From: Meconema thalassinum
Taxonomy: Eukaryota > Arthropoda > Insecta > Orthoptera > Tettigoniidae
Direction: 5' to 3'
Assembly: GCA_946902985.2 (NCBI GenBank)
Contig: OX336389.2
Coordinates: forward strand, 280,037,527-280,101,526
Length of the DNA stretch: 64,000 nt
Below, piece after piece: positions 10,110 to 21,254 of this stretch. The notes under the pieces were generated by a model, which did no database searches, was not told the origin of the DNA, and saw only the letters and a list, made by a program, of their open reading frames with translations. Position 1 is the first letter of the stretch. Each line of letters starts with the position of its first letter. Made by a program: the position numbers and the translations under genes.

Positions 10110-10460
10110 TCGTATGGCCTCGGGTGCCGGGTGCAAGCTTTGTTATTTGACACCCAGAGGGTAGCTTGCATGTCGAATTTTGTTGATCCTTGAAGCACTA
10201 TGAAAGTCAAGGAGGTTAGATATCTAACCTCCTTGACACTATAGCGCTTTCTTGTAGAGAAATGAGGAGCTTTGTGTTGGCGGAAAATCCCGAGATTCAT
10301 TTTGCTAATATGAACACGGCCTACTGAATTCAAATGGGTTCATTAACATGCCAACATCGTATGGCATGCGTGTCGTGATTTTTGACGCCTTTCAAAAATC
10401 ACTTACCACGGCCAGGAGCGAACCTGTAAAATTGGGGTTAGCAATCCGACACGAAAACCA
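10063..10460 (-). repeat. SINE family C, copy 2, with perfect 32-bp palindrome
   Basis: Same order of blocks as the copy at 8164-8560. Positions 10206-10237 form a perfect 32-bp palindrome whose half is GTCAAGGAGGTTAGAT. The (taa)n run at 10063-10108 is the tail read from the plus strand. The A-box region is damaged relative to copy 1. Confidence 0.7.
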
Positions 10461-10592
10461 CCCACTCACTTGGATCTCATGTAATTTTTGTCATGATTTT
10501 CTCTTTTGGGAAAAACTCGTTTTTACCGACTGAAAAGCATCAAACATTCGTTTACTAAGACAACACTGAAAATGGCTTCAAACACCATGATG

Positions 10593-12393
10593 TTTAAAGA
10601 GAAGTGAGTAATCACTTTAAAAATACAATTCTAACAAAATGTCCAGTTCTGCATTCATGTGATGGCAATTGTTGACTTAAGGGGAGAAACATCAAGGTCA
10701 TCTGTTCCAAAGTCTTTTCAAACATTCAAATTGAATAAAATAGATGTAGCAAAGTATGTTCCGCTCAGAGTGATCTGATATGTGAATGGCCAGAATACAC
10801 ATTATTTTCAAGTTGTCAACACATGATTTGTCTTGAACTTCCATACTAGCATTCTTCCCTAGTTTTCCAGGATCAGTCATAATCCCAGTTTTCATATGAA
10901 AAGTCTGCAGTCAATACATCACAAAATCAAGGGTCATTCCTAATATTTACTATCGCTCAAACAAGGAACGAACGCCATCTTGAAAAATATGGGAGCCAAG
11001 AGGAGAACTTGTGCAGCGTTGTCAGGGGAAGAGTTAGTCCGCACATAATTCTCGGTCCTGGGCTGCATAGTCTGCTATCATTAATGGATTATTACAATAA
11101 CAATAGCATCAGAGACACCACAGGGATAAACAGCACCTAATTCGCATACACGTTAGTACACAAGCTATGATGACGCTCTGTGCCCTTTACCCCTACGATA
11201 TGCAACAACAACATATGATATTCAATTCATTCGCTCATAAACGATGATTGTTAGTAGTTGAATGTTGACTGGAATTCTCTTGGTGCACAAAGTCCAATCA
11301 AAAGGAAAGGAGAAAATTAAATTATATTGGCAGTAAATATTTTAGAATATTCATAACCCAGATGGGGTTAACAGGACAAAAGGATTCATCCTCGTGATGT
11401 AACAAGCAGTGAGCTATCCACCCTACATACAGTATATACAGCCATTTTGCCTGCAGCAAATTCCAGTTGCACGAGGGAATCAATACGGGCCCACGCTAGA
11501 GGGCGCTCGGGGTGCTGGGTGCTGGGTGCTGGGTGCTGGGTGCTGGGTGCTGTCTCTTAGTCTCGTCACTACGAAAACAAACACTGTTCTTGTTTGCTAT
11601 TAAATATCATATCCATCAGTATAATTATGCAGGCATTCAGAAAGTAAATCCATTCACTGTAACAGTTTAGCAACATGGCCTATTCTTCTGATCTCCCTAT
11701 CATCATCATCATTGGGCCATTTCGTGAAAAGTTGAAAATGTGACTCTGTGTATAATAATTTACTCTTGTGATACCACAGTCTACCAAATATTTTTACGTT
11801 CACCATTATTAATTGTATTATAACTTCAAAGCATCTTAAACAATGCTCGTTTGCTTACACTATCATTTTCTCTAATTGAATCACTTATATCGAAAAGGTA
11901 ACATACACATAAATACAAATTTTACAGGAGGTAGAAAATACTATTTATTCCTGTAAATACATCGCTCTTCATAGTTTTATTGCTATAATGTGGCAGTGTA
12001 GGTGTTAATGAAGGGGTCTGACAGTTGTTTTGTACTCCGTAATATACCTTTATGTTTACACAAAAAACAATATTAACACACTGCACATGCTATGTTTTCA
12101 AACTAAACCGATCATTTTCTTTTAGAAGTATCCTTAGGATAAACATATGACAAAAAATTTGAGAATACGCTGTTTACATGTTTGTTCACCAGGGCGCCCC
12201 TTTCAAAGAGTAATCGTAGCCAAAAGTCTTCTACTGGCGATTCAACTTGTTATGTGGATGGCCAGTTTAGGATTTGAGACTAATATTGCTTTGCCTCTTC
12301 AGGTATGTAGACGATGAGTTTCCTCAGGTCATACAACTTCTTATGATTAATAGGGATTTTGTTAGAGTAGGCAGGAAAAGACACAGCATTTGG
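10593..12393. other. Sparse region, no gene supported
   Basis: AT-rich DNA. Short frames occur (for example a 65-residue minus-strand frame at 10698-10895) but none has a recognisable domain. The only structured feature is a heptamer array near 11508-11552. Confidence 0.35.
11508..11552. repeat. Heptamer microsatellite (ggtgctg)n
   Basis: About six perfect tandem copies of the 7-mer ggtgctg, at the end of a short GC-rich block. Confidence 0.9.
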
Positions 12394-12410
12394 CTAACTC
12401 CCTGCTTTAC

Positions 12411-12799
12411 GAAATTGAGTGAAATCTTTATAAACTACTCCATCTATGAAAGGGAGTGCTGTAACTTTACCTGGATTCTCTGCAGTATATCTGAATGCAT
12501 TGTAGGTGCTCACTTGGAACGTTACTTTCTCATCCTTAGGTACCTTCTTCCCTATGCTTCTGTCTGAAACGGCATGCTTCTTGTAGTACTGTGGCCACAA
12601 TGTTTTGAAGTCGATAACGCCCTTGCCATTAACTGTGTGAACTGTGAATTCCCGAGTTTTGAAAGAACCCATCATTAGATCCATATTGGTTTTAAACGGT
12701 AATATATAATGCGCATGTGATGGTTTCGAACCAAACAACTGGATGCGCGCTTCAGTTTGTGCATGCAGGAGACGTCCGTCATATGTCACCTTTTTCAAC
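12411..12799 (-). CDS. Candidate host-gene internal exon, product unrecognised
   Basis: The minus strand is open from a plausible splice acceptor (gggcatagtttttag, just above 12799) to a plausible donor (aatttc|gtaaag, 12409-12410), or as far as a TAG at 12394. The frame starts LKKVTYDGRLLHAQTEARIQ and contains alternating hydrophobic/polar stretches (REFTVHTVNGKGVIDF, KVTFQVSTYNAF), typical of beta-sheet-rich protein. Residue use is balanced, with none of the repeats or skew seen in spurious frames nearby. I do not recognise the family. A large lipid-transfer protein (vitellogenin/apolipophorin type) would fit the beta-rich style, but this is speculation. No neighbouring exon could be identified within the window. 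Confidence 0.5.
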
Positions 12800-13129
12800 T
12801 AAAAACTATGCCCGAAGGAAATAACAGACCTGTGGCTGAAAAAGAACGCAAAACCACAAAATTTACACATGTTACCTTTTCGAAATAAGTGATTCAATTA
12901 TAGTGTAACACATTTTCCTTATTCATTATAGGTATAAGTATAATGTGTCAAAAGCGTCACTTTGAATACACTTCAATACTCTAAATGTATTATAATTCAG
13001 CCTTTGCATAATTAGTCCATAATCTGTGTAATGAACTATGTACTGTTCCTCATGGCAGAGCTCTGCTCTCGAAAATCCTTTTCTAGACAAATAAAAATCA
13101 TCACTATCACCAAACCTAACAATAAGTTA

Positions 13130-13355
13130 GGACTGGCTGCGTGGCTCAGCGGTAACGTTCTCGCTTGCTGCCCAAGGTTGCAGGTTCGTATCCTGGCGCA
13201 GTCAGCTGGCATTTGAGGGTGCGCAAATGCAAGGGAGCCGTGTCAGTAGATTTACTGGCACGTTGAAGATCCCCTTCGGGGCAAAAATCCGGCACCCTGG
13301 CATCTCCAAAAGCCACAGTAGTTAAAAGGGACGTAAAACCAATAACATTATTATT
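13130..13355 (+). repeat. SINE family F with 12-bp TSD
   Basis: Flanked by aacaataagtta at 13118-13129 and 13356-13367. The head is strongly tRNA-like (ctgcgtggctcagcggtaac ... ttgcaggttcgtatcctggc), the body includes agatccccttcggggcaaaa, and the 3' end is taacattatt. Other copies: 54608-54812 and 61693-62115. Confidence 0.9.
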
Positions 13356-14040
13356 AACAATAAGTTACCCATAATTGTCCGAGTCTGTCGCTGACCTGGT
13401 GTGAGGAAACAGATATAATTCAGACTTGCAGTGTAAAATGGGAGTAACTTAATACACTATGCACAATTTGACATTCAAACCATCTTTCAACAAATTCTCC
13501 TCTCACACACAACACCTATAGAAGATAATCGTTGCTTCTTCATTTCAGGGGATATGAATGTACCCTTGTTCGTCAGCCCAAACTACCTGAGCATGCGAGT
13601 GTTACGGTGGTGTCTGCAGTAGTGTGGTAACCACAATTATTTGGGTCTACGATTTAGATAGGTGAAGTAAAGAATCAATTGCCTGAAGTGAGTGAGAAAA
13701 TCCGGCGAATACCCCCATTTAGAATGGTCGAAAATATAACCCCGTTTCAGCGTCATTAGTGTTCTGCAAATGAATAGAAACTCTTATAATCTGAACCACT
13801 GCACATGACACCTTGTGACAGTAGGCTATATTAAATTCAAATGGTCTCTTGTATTCTGGGAAAATAGACTTTTATTCAGGGATCTGAAATCACAAGAATG
13901 GTGTAAGCTCTCTCAAAAGTGACAATATGTTGCTCATTTCTAGAACATCTTTCAGCAAACAGTTGGGTAGAACATCATGTTGGTCTATTATGCAGAGACT
14001 GGCATGATGCTCCAAAGATGGCATCTAATGTCGCAGCTAA
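13356..14040. other. No gene supported
   Basis: AT-rich DNA. The last part may be 5' continuation of the LINE remnant starting near 14040 but is too decayed to follow. Confidence 0.3.
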
Positions 14041-14150
14041 TCATTGGACAATGACCATTGTCGACATTGCCACAACGAATTAGAAACGCTTCCTCATGTC
14101 CTGGGATACTGCCTCTACGCTGAAACCCTATGACTTACTACACACCCCGT
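14040..14150 (+). pseudogene. LINE reverse transcriptase C-terminal zinc-knuckle remnant
   Basis: One plus-strand frame reads SLDNDHCRHCHNELETLPHV then LGYC. The C-x2-C...ETL.HVL..C arrangement is characteristic of the zinc knuckle at the C-terminal end of the ORF2 protein of several insect non-LTR retrotransposon clades (for example R1-like and related elements). A stop follows within eight residues, and no reverse-transcriptase motif remains upstream, so this is a short dead fragment. The clade cannot be told from this much sequence. The fragment is too short to appear as a long open frame. Confidence 0.6.
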
Positions 14151-14664
14151 GATACCAAGTTCCAACCCTCAATCATTAAGGGAAGCAAGTCAAACTGTGC
14201 GCGACGCAGTCCATGGCTCGTCGCAATACGCCAGTACAGTATCATCAATGGATATAATTATTATTGAGCATACGGTTCGGTTTGAATCCCTTACTAACCA
14301 GCGTAGCGCACTACAGGACAAAAATGGCTAATTTATAAGCTGACTATCCATTTTTATGGACGAGAATACAGACTGGATTACATAGAGGCATAAGGCGTCG
14401 TGATCGGAGCAAGAGAAACAATTCCCATGTTGTATGAAGAATTCTGCCTCAGAATAAGCCTGCTAGGGTCACGGATGAAAAATGTGGTCCTATCACCCTT
14501 GAAAGATGCATTGCCAATATTTAGGTATTACCACCACCATCATCATCTACCTAGGTATACAACTAATAATGTAATCAGCATAATTCGTCCTCGCGGTTGT
14601 GAGAGAAGTGTTTATTCAGTTACTGAATATCACCGAATAATATTAATATAATAATATGATATTT

Positions 14665-14860
14665 TAAAAGGTGCAAATCCTGGGATAGTATCCTACTTCA
14701 AGCCCCAGGGCTCCTATCCTATCCTCGACCCTAATAATTACAGCCACACACACACAACAGAAACACAGGTTATCTGACAAATTAAAACCCCCAAATACAC
14801 GTGCCTGAAGACCAAAGATGTCAGAAGCCCCTAAAACGAATTAAACGACAGCAAATGTTG
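14665..14860 (+). repeat. SINE family A, 3' fragment
   Basis: Damaged core followed by the family A tail: cctatcctcgaccctaataa, acacaggttatctgacaaat, ccaaatacacgtgcctgaag, gaagcccctaaaacgaatta. Confidence 0.65.
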
Positions 14861-15337
14861 TTATGTGAGTGTAAGAGCGAACCTTGAACCCTGACTATGG
14901 CTCAATAAAGCCATTAACTCTTTTTCTACTGTTAAAATGTAAATAATGGATGATTTCAAGAAATTATGGTTTGATGCACAGGTGTTGAGTAAAATCCCTA
15001 CAGTCATCTGCACCTCGTCCAAGAAACATGTCTATAATAGCCACGTTTCACAACTGATGGCTTTACAGGAAACCGTTTATCACACTTACGAGACAGTCAT
15101 AGTGACCCCTCTAACCATCCATCGCTAAGCAGTACCAAGAAGGTGTCTCCTTGTTCAACAGGACAAGCAGTGACATCACAGCACTGACGTCAGCTTGCAA
15201 ACAATAAATTATGTGTGATGGTGTCTGGGTCCGATAGTTACAGAGAACCAACTATTTAGAGGTGTTGAAAGCAAAAACGTCTATCAAATTCATTCAAGTG
15301 AGAAATGTCGGCCATGAAGTAGATTACACTGCATAGT

Positions 15338-15695
15338 TTCCACCTGTGAGGGGCAGGTTCGATTCTCAGCTTTGCTAGGAAATTTAATTCTAGTCTGAAG
15401 GTTGGAGCGGGGTAATCTCAGTCTCGTGAGGCAAAACAGAGAAGAGGTGGGATCGATTCCCATCACAGATATCCCAGAAGTGGTTTTCTGTTGTTACCCA
15501 CATCTACTCTAGACAAATGCTAGGATGGTTCCTAAATTAAGGCCATTTCCAGACCAAGTCTCAATCAGAAATACACTTACTAGTACAGACCCCACAATAA
15601 TACTTGTTATCAGACCAATCCTACACACGCCTAAGTACAAGGGATGGATGACCGCGATATCCAAGCCCCTAAATGAAAGAACGACAGAAACATTG
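15338..15695 (+). repeat. SINE family A, nearly full length
   Basis: Begins just before the first B-box-like caggttcgattctcagcttt. The second unit (ggtgggatcgattcccatca), core and tail (agtacaagggatggatgacc, aagcccctaaatgaaagaac) are in order. Confidence 0.75.
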
Positions 15696-15699
15696 ATCA

Positions 15700-16320
15700 C
15701 TTATCCTTCGTTCCTGGATGAGTGTTACCTGTATTATATTGTATCAATAAGTAGGCCTACCGTAGTCGTCAATGCCATTCAAGATTAAACCCACCAAACA
15801 ACCAATTAAAATGAATCTTTCTTCTAAGCTGTTTATAGGAACTTGAGTTAGAATGGTTTAGCCTTTCGACATAACAGTGAAAATTAAATACCTGAGTTGA
15901 ATTTAGGACATGCCATATGATGAGGTATGCTCTATAATACTCGTAGACTATATGGTGAATCTTTCAGGTTTTGTGTTGAGTCTGACGATTATCAGGCCAA
16001 ATCATTATTCGTGAACAACGTGAGCCGTAGTGTGAGAGTGTTTCCTTTCACTGAGTTTCCATGAGCCATTGAGTCATTTGAATCACGGGTAGAAACTGGT
16101 GAATCCAATCATTAGTCAACAGTTATTTAAATCTGTGCAGAGGAGTGCAAATTACAATATTAGACTTAAATAAAGAATGTAAATCAGTCACACATTTTAA
16201 TTCAAAACCATTTTATTTTGTTTTTATTACTCTACGTAGTGATGCCTTCTACCCTATGGACTTAAAACTTATGCCATAGGATATTGCGTCTCAAAATTTT
16301 CAAAATTTGATAATCTGAGG
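15700..16320. other. No gene supported
   Basis: AT-rich DNA; nothing recognised on either strand. Confidence 0.3.
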
Positions 16321-16326
16321 TGCACC

Positions 16327-16545
16327 TGAGCAGGGTCCGTTTTTTTTTTCATTTTTCATTTCCTTTGGAATGTACCATCTAAATCAGGTGATTTCAAACC
16401 ATTGCCCACGATCCCTTGAAAAGCTCAAGACTGGACCATCAGTAACAAAAGACTTCAAATTCCTTTGCTCTAACTTCACAAAAAAAACTAGAATAAAGTA
16501 CGGTAATCAAAATGAAACGTGTGACATTCTGCATTAACAAGGCTA
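16327..16545 (+). repeat. Unclassified interspersed repeat, copy 2
   Basis: Collinear with 4772-4965, including a T-run near 16339-16350 absent from copy 1. See that entry for shared blocks. Confidence 0.5.
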
Positions 16546-16830
16546 CTGTTATAGTGGAAGTTATAGAAAATCATTTTAGTCAGTTTCTTAAAAGAAAATC
16601 CAATGAAGACTATTAATTAAACGTTTGAAATAATTTCACCACCCCGTAAACAATTTAACTGCTTTAATTCATAAAAACGTAAGAATGAAATGTTGGAAAA
16701 CTGGCGTTCAGCCTGATAATTTGCACACCTCTGTATTTGCTTGCCTGTTGTCATAAGATATACAGTAAGATGTAGGGGAGATTTGGCTAACTTCATTATA
16801 CGGCTAATTCCGGAATATTTGGAATGCAAG

Positions 16831-17582
16831 AGACGAGTTGAGTCATCAAGTTACAAAACTCGTTTAATCCACTGGTGAATAAAAATCATTTTCATGAGAA
16901 GCGTTTCTCTGGACTTTGCCTCACGTATCTTTTGTGTTTGTTGTTTTCTACTTTTTGCTTTGTGTTTTTGGCTTTCGGTTTTGTTTGCTTTGTGCATTTG
17001 CTTTTGAATTTAACCTTTTGCTTTTCTTTCTTGGTTTTGTGTTCGTTTTCTGCTTTTGCTTCTCTGATTTTGCTTTTTGCTTTATGTTCCTTTTTTTTGT
17101 TTCCTGCTTTTGCTTTTGTTTTTGGATTTTGCTTTTTGCTTCGTCTTTTTTGTTTTGGTCTTGTGTTTGTTTTCAGCTTTTGCTTTTTTGAATTTTGCTT
17201 TTTGCTTTATGTTTCTTGTTTTTGGTTTTCTGCTCTTGGCTTTAAATTTTGCTTTTTGCTTTGTGTTTCCTTTTTTTGTTTTCTGCTTTTGCTTTTTCCT
17301 TCGTGTTTCTTGTTTTGTGTTCGTTTTCTGGAAAATAAAAATAAAACAAAACAAAATAAACAAAACAATATCTAAATAAAACAAAACAAACTAAAACAAA
17401 ATAAAACAAAAAGCAACAATTTAAAACAAAGTAATACAAAACAAAGTAAAAATAAAACAATACAAAATTAAATTAAATTAAACAAAATAATATAAAATAA
17501 TTAAATAAATAATTTTACGACATGATCCTTATTCACAAGTGGATTAAACGAGTTTTGCAACTGGACGACTCAGTTCATCTCA
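16831..17582. mobile_element. Foldback/TIR element with strand-skewed low-complexity core
   Basis: About 60-bp arms are inverted: left 16831-16891 (includes caaaactcgtttaatccact), right 17520-17582 (includes agtggattaaacgagttttg), with roughly 85 percent identity by eye. From about 16910 to 17325 the plus strand is nearly all T with G and C in gctttttgcttt-like words and very little A. From about 17330 to 17515 it is nearly all A with C (aaaacaaaac). Long frames exist on both strands only because of this composition and are not genes. Confidence 0.65.
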
Positions 17583-17584
17583 CC

Positions 17585-18190
17585 AGTTGTGTTGGTTGAG
17601 TCAACTATTTAATTTTCCTTGGCTATGAATTTGGAAAATGTAATATTAATGCTACCAGCTGGTGGTAAAATCGGGAAAACCTATGTTGTCGTTTGTTTGT
17701 GAAGTACGGTACTTAAAAATAATTCTTCATGTATTTCGGTGATGCATTAGAGGTATTAACACTTTTTAGGGCAAAACTATTTTTTTACGTTTATGTATTT
17801 CTAAATTTTAATTTATTTTAATCATTATAATTTTATTATAAATAATGTTGGTTTTGTTTCTCTAATTTTAATGTTTATATATTAATTTTTAAATTTCAAT
17901 TTATGTTCCTATAGATTTAATTTTGATATTTTTATTGAATTAATAAATGAACTAATTTCAAATTGATTTTTACAATTATTTTCATAATTCTTATGGTTAT
18001 GTTTATTATTTTAATTTTATATTCCTTTTATTACTGTAATTTAGTATTATGATTTTTAGTTACATTGCAGCTGAATACTGTACCTGTATATAGAGGACAG
18101 GAGCTTGTGTGTAAATAATTGTATGCGATCAAGTTAAAAATTGAAATGCTGTGCAATGACAGCATGAGAATAAACAAGATGTTTAGTTAA
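17585..18190. other. AT-rich, no feature seen
   Basis: Very AT-rich (attttaattttat-like) sequence with no frame or repeat that can be supported. Confidence 0.35.
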
Positions 18191-18198
18191 GAACATAT

Positions 18199-19919
18199 AG
18201 CCTACTTTCTCCTAAATGCATGGGTATTGTTATAACTCTTTGTCCTTTTCAAGGAGTATAACTGAATGTTGGTTGTAGTAGCTTGTTGAAATACAACGTG
18301 CTATAGGGATATTAAACATGAATATGAGGTGCCCTTTGCTAGTGCTACCTCTGTAAAAAATGTCATTCAATTCGGTTTCACCGTGTTTGAATTGATATGG
18401 GGAATGGATTTGCACACATACATGGCCGCTATTTGCAAACTATTGGGCTGATGACCTTGTAGTCAGTCATAAGATGCTTTCCACAAAAAGGCATATTGTT
18501 GCAAAATCTGGTAGAGATCAAATTATTAGGATGGTCGTAATTTGATTTAAGCTTTTAACATTTGGGTGACCGTCATTCCGTTTCCGTCAAGATGGCGGCG
18601 ATATAAAACATGACACTGAGGTGCCCTTTGCTAGTGCTACCTCTGTACCAAATTTCGTTCAATTCGGTTTCACCGTGTTTGAATTGATAGGGGGAATCGA
18701 TTTGCACACATACTTTGCCACCATCTGCAAACTATTGGGCTGATGATCTTGCAGTTTGGTCAGAATACCGGTATGCTTCCCACATAAAGATATGTTGTTG
18801 CAAAATTTGGTAGAGACTAGATTATTAGGTTGGTCGTAATTACATTTTAGCTTTTAACATTTGGGTGGCTGCGATTACGTTTCCGTCAAGATGGCAGTGA
18901 TATAAAACATGACACTGAGGTGCCCTTTGCTAGTGCTACCTCTGTACCAAATTTCGTTCCATTCGGTTTCACTGTGTTCGAATTGATAGGGGGAATCAAT
19001 TTTCACACAAAGATGGCCGCCATCCGCAAAATATTAGGCTAATGACCTATTAGTTTGGTCAAAGGATGCTCCCTGCATAAAGGTATGTTGTTGCAAAATT
19101 TGGTAGAGATCGGATGATTATGTTAGTAGTAATTTGATTTAAGCTTTGAACATGTGTGTGGCCGCCATTACGTTTCTGTCAAGATGGCGGCGATATAAAA
19201 CATGACACTGAGGTGCCCTTTGCTAGTGCTACGTCTGTACCAAATTTCGTTCCATTCGGTTTCACCGTGTTTGAATTAATAGGGGGAATCGATTTTGACA
19301 CAAAGATGGCCGCCATCCGCAAACTATTAGGCTAATGACCTATTAGTTTGGTCAAAGGATGCTTCCTCCATGAAGGTATGTTGTTACAAAATTTGGTAGA
19401 GATCGGATAATTAGGTTAGTCGTAATTTGATTTAAGCTTTGAGCATTTGTGTGGCCGCCATTACGTTTCCGTCAAGATGGCGGCGATATAAAACATGACA
19501 CTGAGGTGCCCTATCCTAGTACTACCTCTGTACCAAATTTCGTTCCATTCGGTTTCACCGTGTTCGAATTAATAGGGGGAATCGATTTTCACACAAAGAT
19601 GGCCGCCATCCGCAAACTATTAGGCTGATGACCTATTAGTTTGGTCAAAGGATGCTCCCCACATAAGGGTAAGTTGCTGCAAAATTTGGTAGAGATCGGA
19701 TGATAAAGGTTAGTGGTAATTTGATTTAAGCTTTGAACATTTGTGTGGCCGCCATTACGTTTCCGTCAAGATGGCGGCGATATAAAACATGACACTGATG
19801 TGTCCTTTGCTTGTGCTACCTTTGTACCAAATTTCGTTTAATTCGCGTTCACCGTGTTCGAATTGATAGGGGGGGGGGGGGCGACATTCAGATTACACAC
19901 ACTCACACACACACAGACT

Positions 19920-19950
<31 letters not shown>

Positions 19951-20025
19951 ACAGACACACTTTTTTTCGCCCTGTGTTGATCTCATAAGTCTACTTTCAT
20001 TTTTTGCAAAAATCGAAAGTAGGCT
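18199..20025 (+). mobile_element. Tandem-repeat element E1, Helentron/HINE-like architecture
   Basis: A motif agcctactttc at 18199 is matched by its inverse gaaagtaggct at 20015-20025. The latter also pairs with gtctactttc just upstream to form a 3' hairpin. Inside are six ~293-bp tandem units, starting with gaggtgcc-like blocks at 18326, 18618, 18917, 19210, 19503 and 19797, followed by a G-run, a (CA)n tract (19895-19952) and tgatctcataag. Subterminal inverted repeats, internal tandem repeats, a microsatellite and a 3' stem-loop are the known layout of non-autonomous Helentrons (DINE-1/HINE). Assignment is by architecture only. Elements at 43148-46269 and 54914-55800 share the ending. Confidence 0.5.
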
Positions 20026-20074
20026 AATAAAATAATGCTAGGTTCATTGTCTGTTATGTAGTCAGACGGGAGGC

Positions 20075-20150
20075 TGGTTGGAACATAACAAAGCAGAAAC
20101 CCACAAAACCAAGGCAGCACTATAATGAGGTGTACTAGGCAAGGTGAGGA
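20075..20150 (-). repeat. Unclassified repeat, fragment (see 48335-48610)
   Basis: Reverse complement shares ggcaaactc...ctcaccttgcctagtac, cctca.tata and gctgccttgg with the plus strand at 48530-48590. Confidence 0.5.
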
Positions 20151-20245
20151 CCGAGTTTGCCATTGTCTTAATTAAGGAGACGTATTTTTTTTTTACACCT
20201 GCATACCATCAGTGTTTTATTTCCAATTCCTCTTCTGACTCTGCT

Positions 20246-20350
20246 AAAAATTGTTTACGATAGGTCTCTAACTTAAGACCACTGCCACCTCCTTCCCAAT
20301 CCTCAACTTAATGATAAGAATACACACTACTAAAGACAATATAACAGCAT
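20246..20350 (+). repeat. SINE family A, 3' fragment
   Basis: ctaacttaagaccactgcca, cctccttcccaatcctcaac and the acacactact.aagac block identify a decayed core-to-tail segment. Confidence 0.5.
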
Positions 20351-20582
20351 ATATTTGAAACAAACTAATCACTTTACGATAAAATAATAAATTTAAAACA
20401 TTAGGATTTGATTGGCCAAGTACAATAGGTGGAAATACGTCCGGTCCTAATCCCCTGCGCTTGTGAGTGTAGGCGCGCGCTCTGCGGCTCCCAGTCGCTT
20501 TCCCAGTTTGCTAGAACTAGAGGAATGTTGCTCGATGAAAGAAGGGAAGTCATAAGGCAACTGGATTGTCACTATAAGTAAA

Positions 20583-20680
20583 GCCGTGCACGGTTGCGGA
20601 TATAGTTTGGATGGCTGTGCGGATAGCGGATAAGCTGCGGATAATGATTGGAGTAAATTTGCGGATAGTTTTTAGATTAC
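20583..20680 (+). repeat. Isolated gcggata-rich block related to the 22.7-25.5 kb array
   Basis: After gccgtgcacggttgcggata the words gcggata and gcggataa recur about six times at irregular spacing. The main array 2 kb downstream is built from the same words, so this may be a remnant of the sequence from which it expanded. Confidence 0.4.
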
Positions 20681-20999
20681 AATCCGAACTTGTTGAATAT
20701 CATTACTAGGACCCGGATGTTTATGACATATCATACTTTTCCGTTATGTTTTTACATGACAAATGTAAGATGATGATTTAAGCAAATCTCATTCAAATTA
20801 TATCATTAAGCATAATTAACACTCCGAATTGAAAAGAGTTGCAATTATGGTTGTACCCATATAACATTCATTTTAATCATTGCACATGACACACATAGCC
20901 TAGGAGAATGACTTTCTCCTGAAATGTCTAAATGTGTTGGTTTAATACTTAACGCTTTATCTAATAAATTAAATATATTATTATGGTATTTGAAGCCAT

Positions 21000-21254
21000 G
21001 TGAGATCTGTGCTGGACAAAACGGAGGCAGACAGGTTTTTCTCCGGGTACTCCGGTTTTCCCTGTCAACATTTCATTCCAGCAACACTCTCCACTATCAT
21101 TTCATTTCATCTGTCATTCATTTAATCATTGCCCCAGAGGAGTGCGTCAGGCCTCGGCAGCCGGCACAGTTCATATCCTCGCCGCTAGATGGGGGGCTTC
21201 ATTCATTCCATTCCTGACCCGGTCGGAGACTGGAAGCAGGCTGTGGATGTTTTC
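21000..21254 (+). repeat. SINE family E, 5'-truncated, 20-bp TSD
   Basis: Flanked by attatggtatttgaagccat at 20980-20999 and 21255-21274. The body matches the full-length minus-strand copy at 54252-54579 but starts after the tRNA-like head (gtgagatctgtgctggac). A long TSD with 5' truncation shows LINE-mediated integration. Confidence 0.9.

Larger units (their letters stand above)
8651..10592. mobile_element. Family M TIR element with three nested insertions
   Basis: The outer ends are catgatggtgtttggagcc at 8651 and its inverted form ggcttcaaacaccatgatg at 10592. The arms continue inward through gtgttg.cttag, taaacg, and ttttcagtcggtcaacacg. The left arm is split by a LINE 3' end (8687-9382). 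A SINE with a 12-bp TSD sits at 9531-9855, and family C lies at 10063-10460. An inner inverted pair (10011-10058 and 10500-10546) suggests a second, overlapping family M unit. No transposase frame is visible. The superfamily is unknown. Confidence 0.6.

Noticed and set aside
16875..17460. Apparent multi-pass membrane proteins (Phe/Leu/Cys-rich) on the plus strand and Lys/Gln-rich frames on the minus strand
   Set aside because: They translate a low-complexity gctttt/aaaac tract within a foldback element, and all frames look similarly biased.
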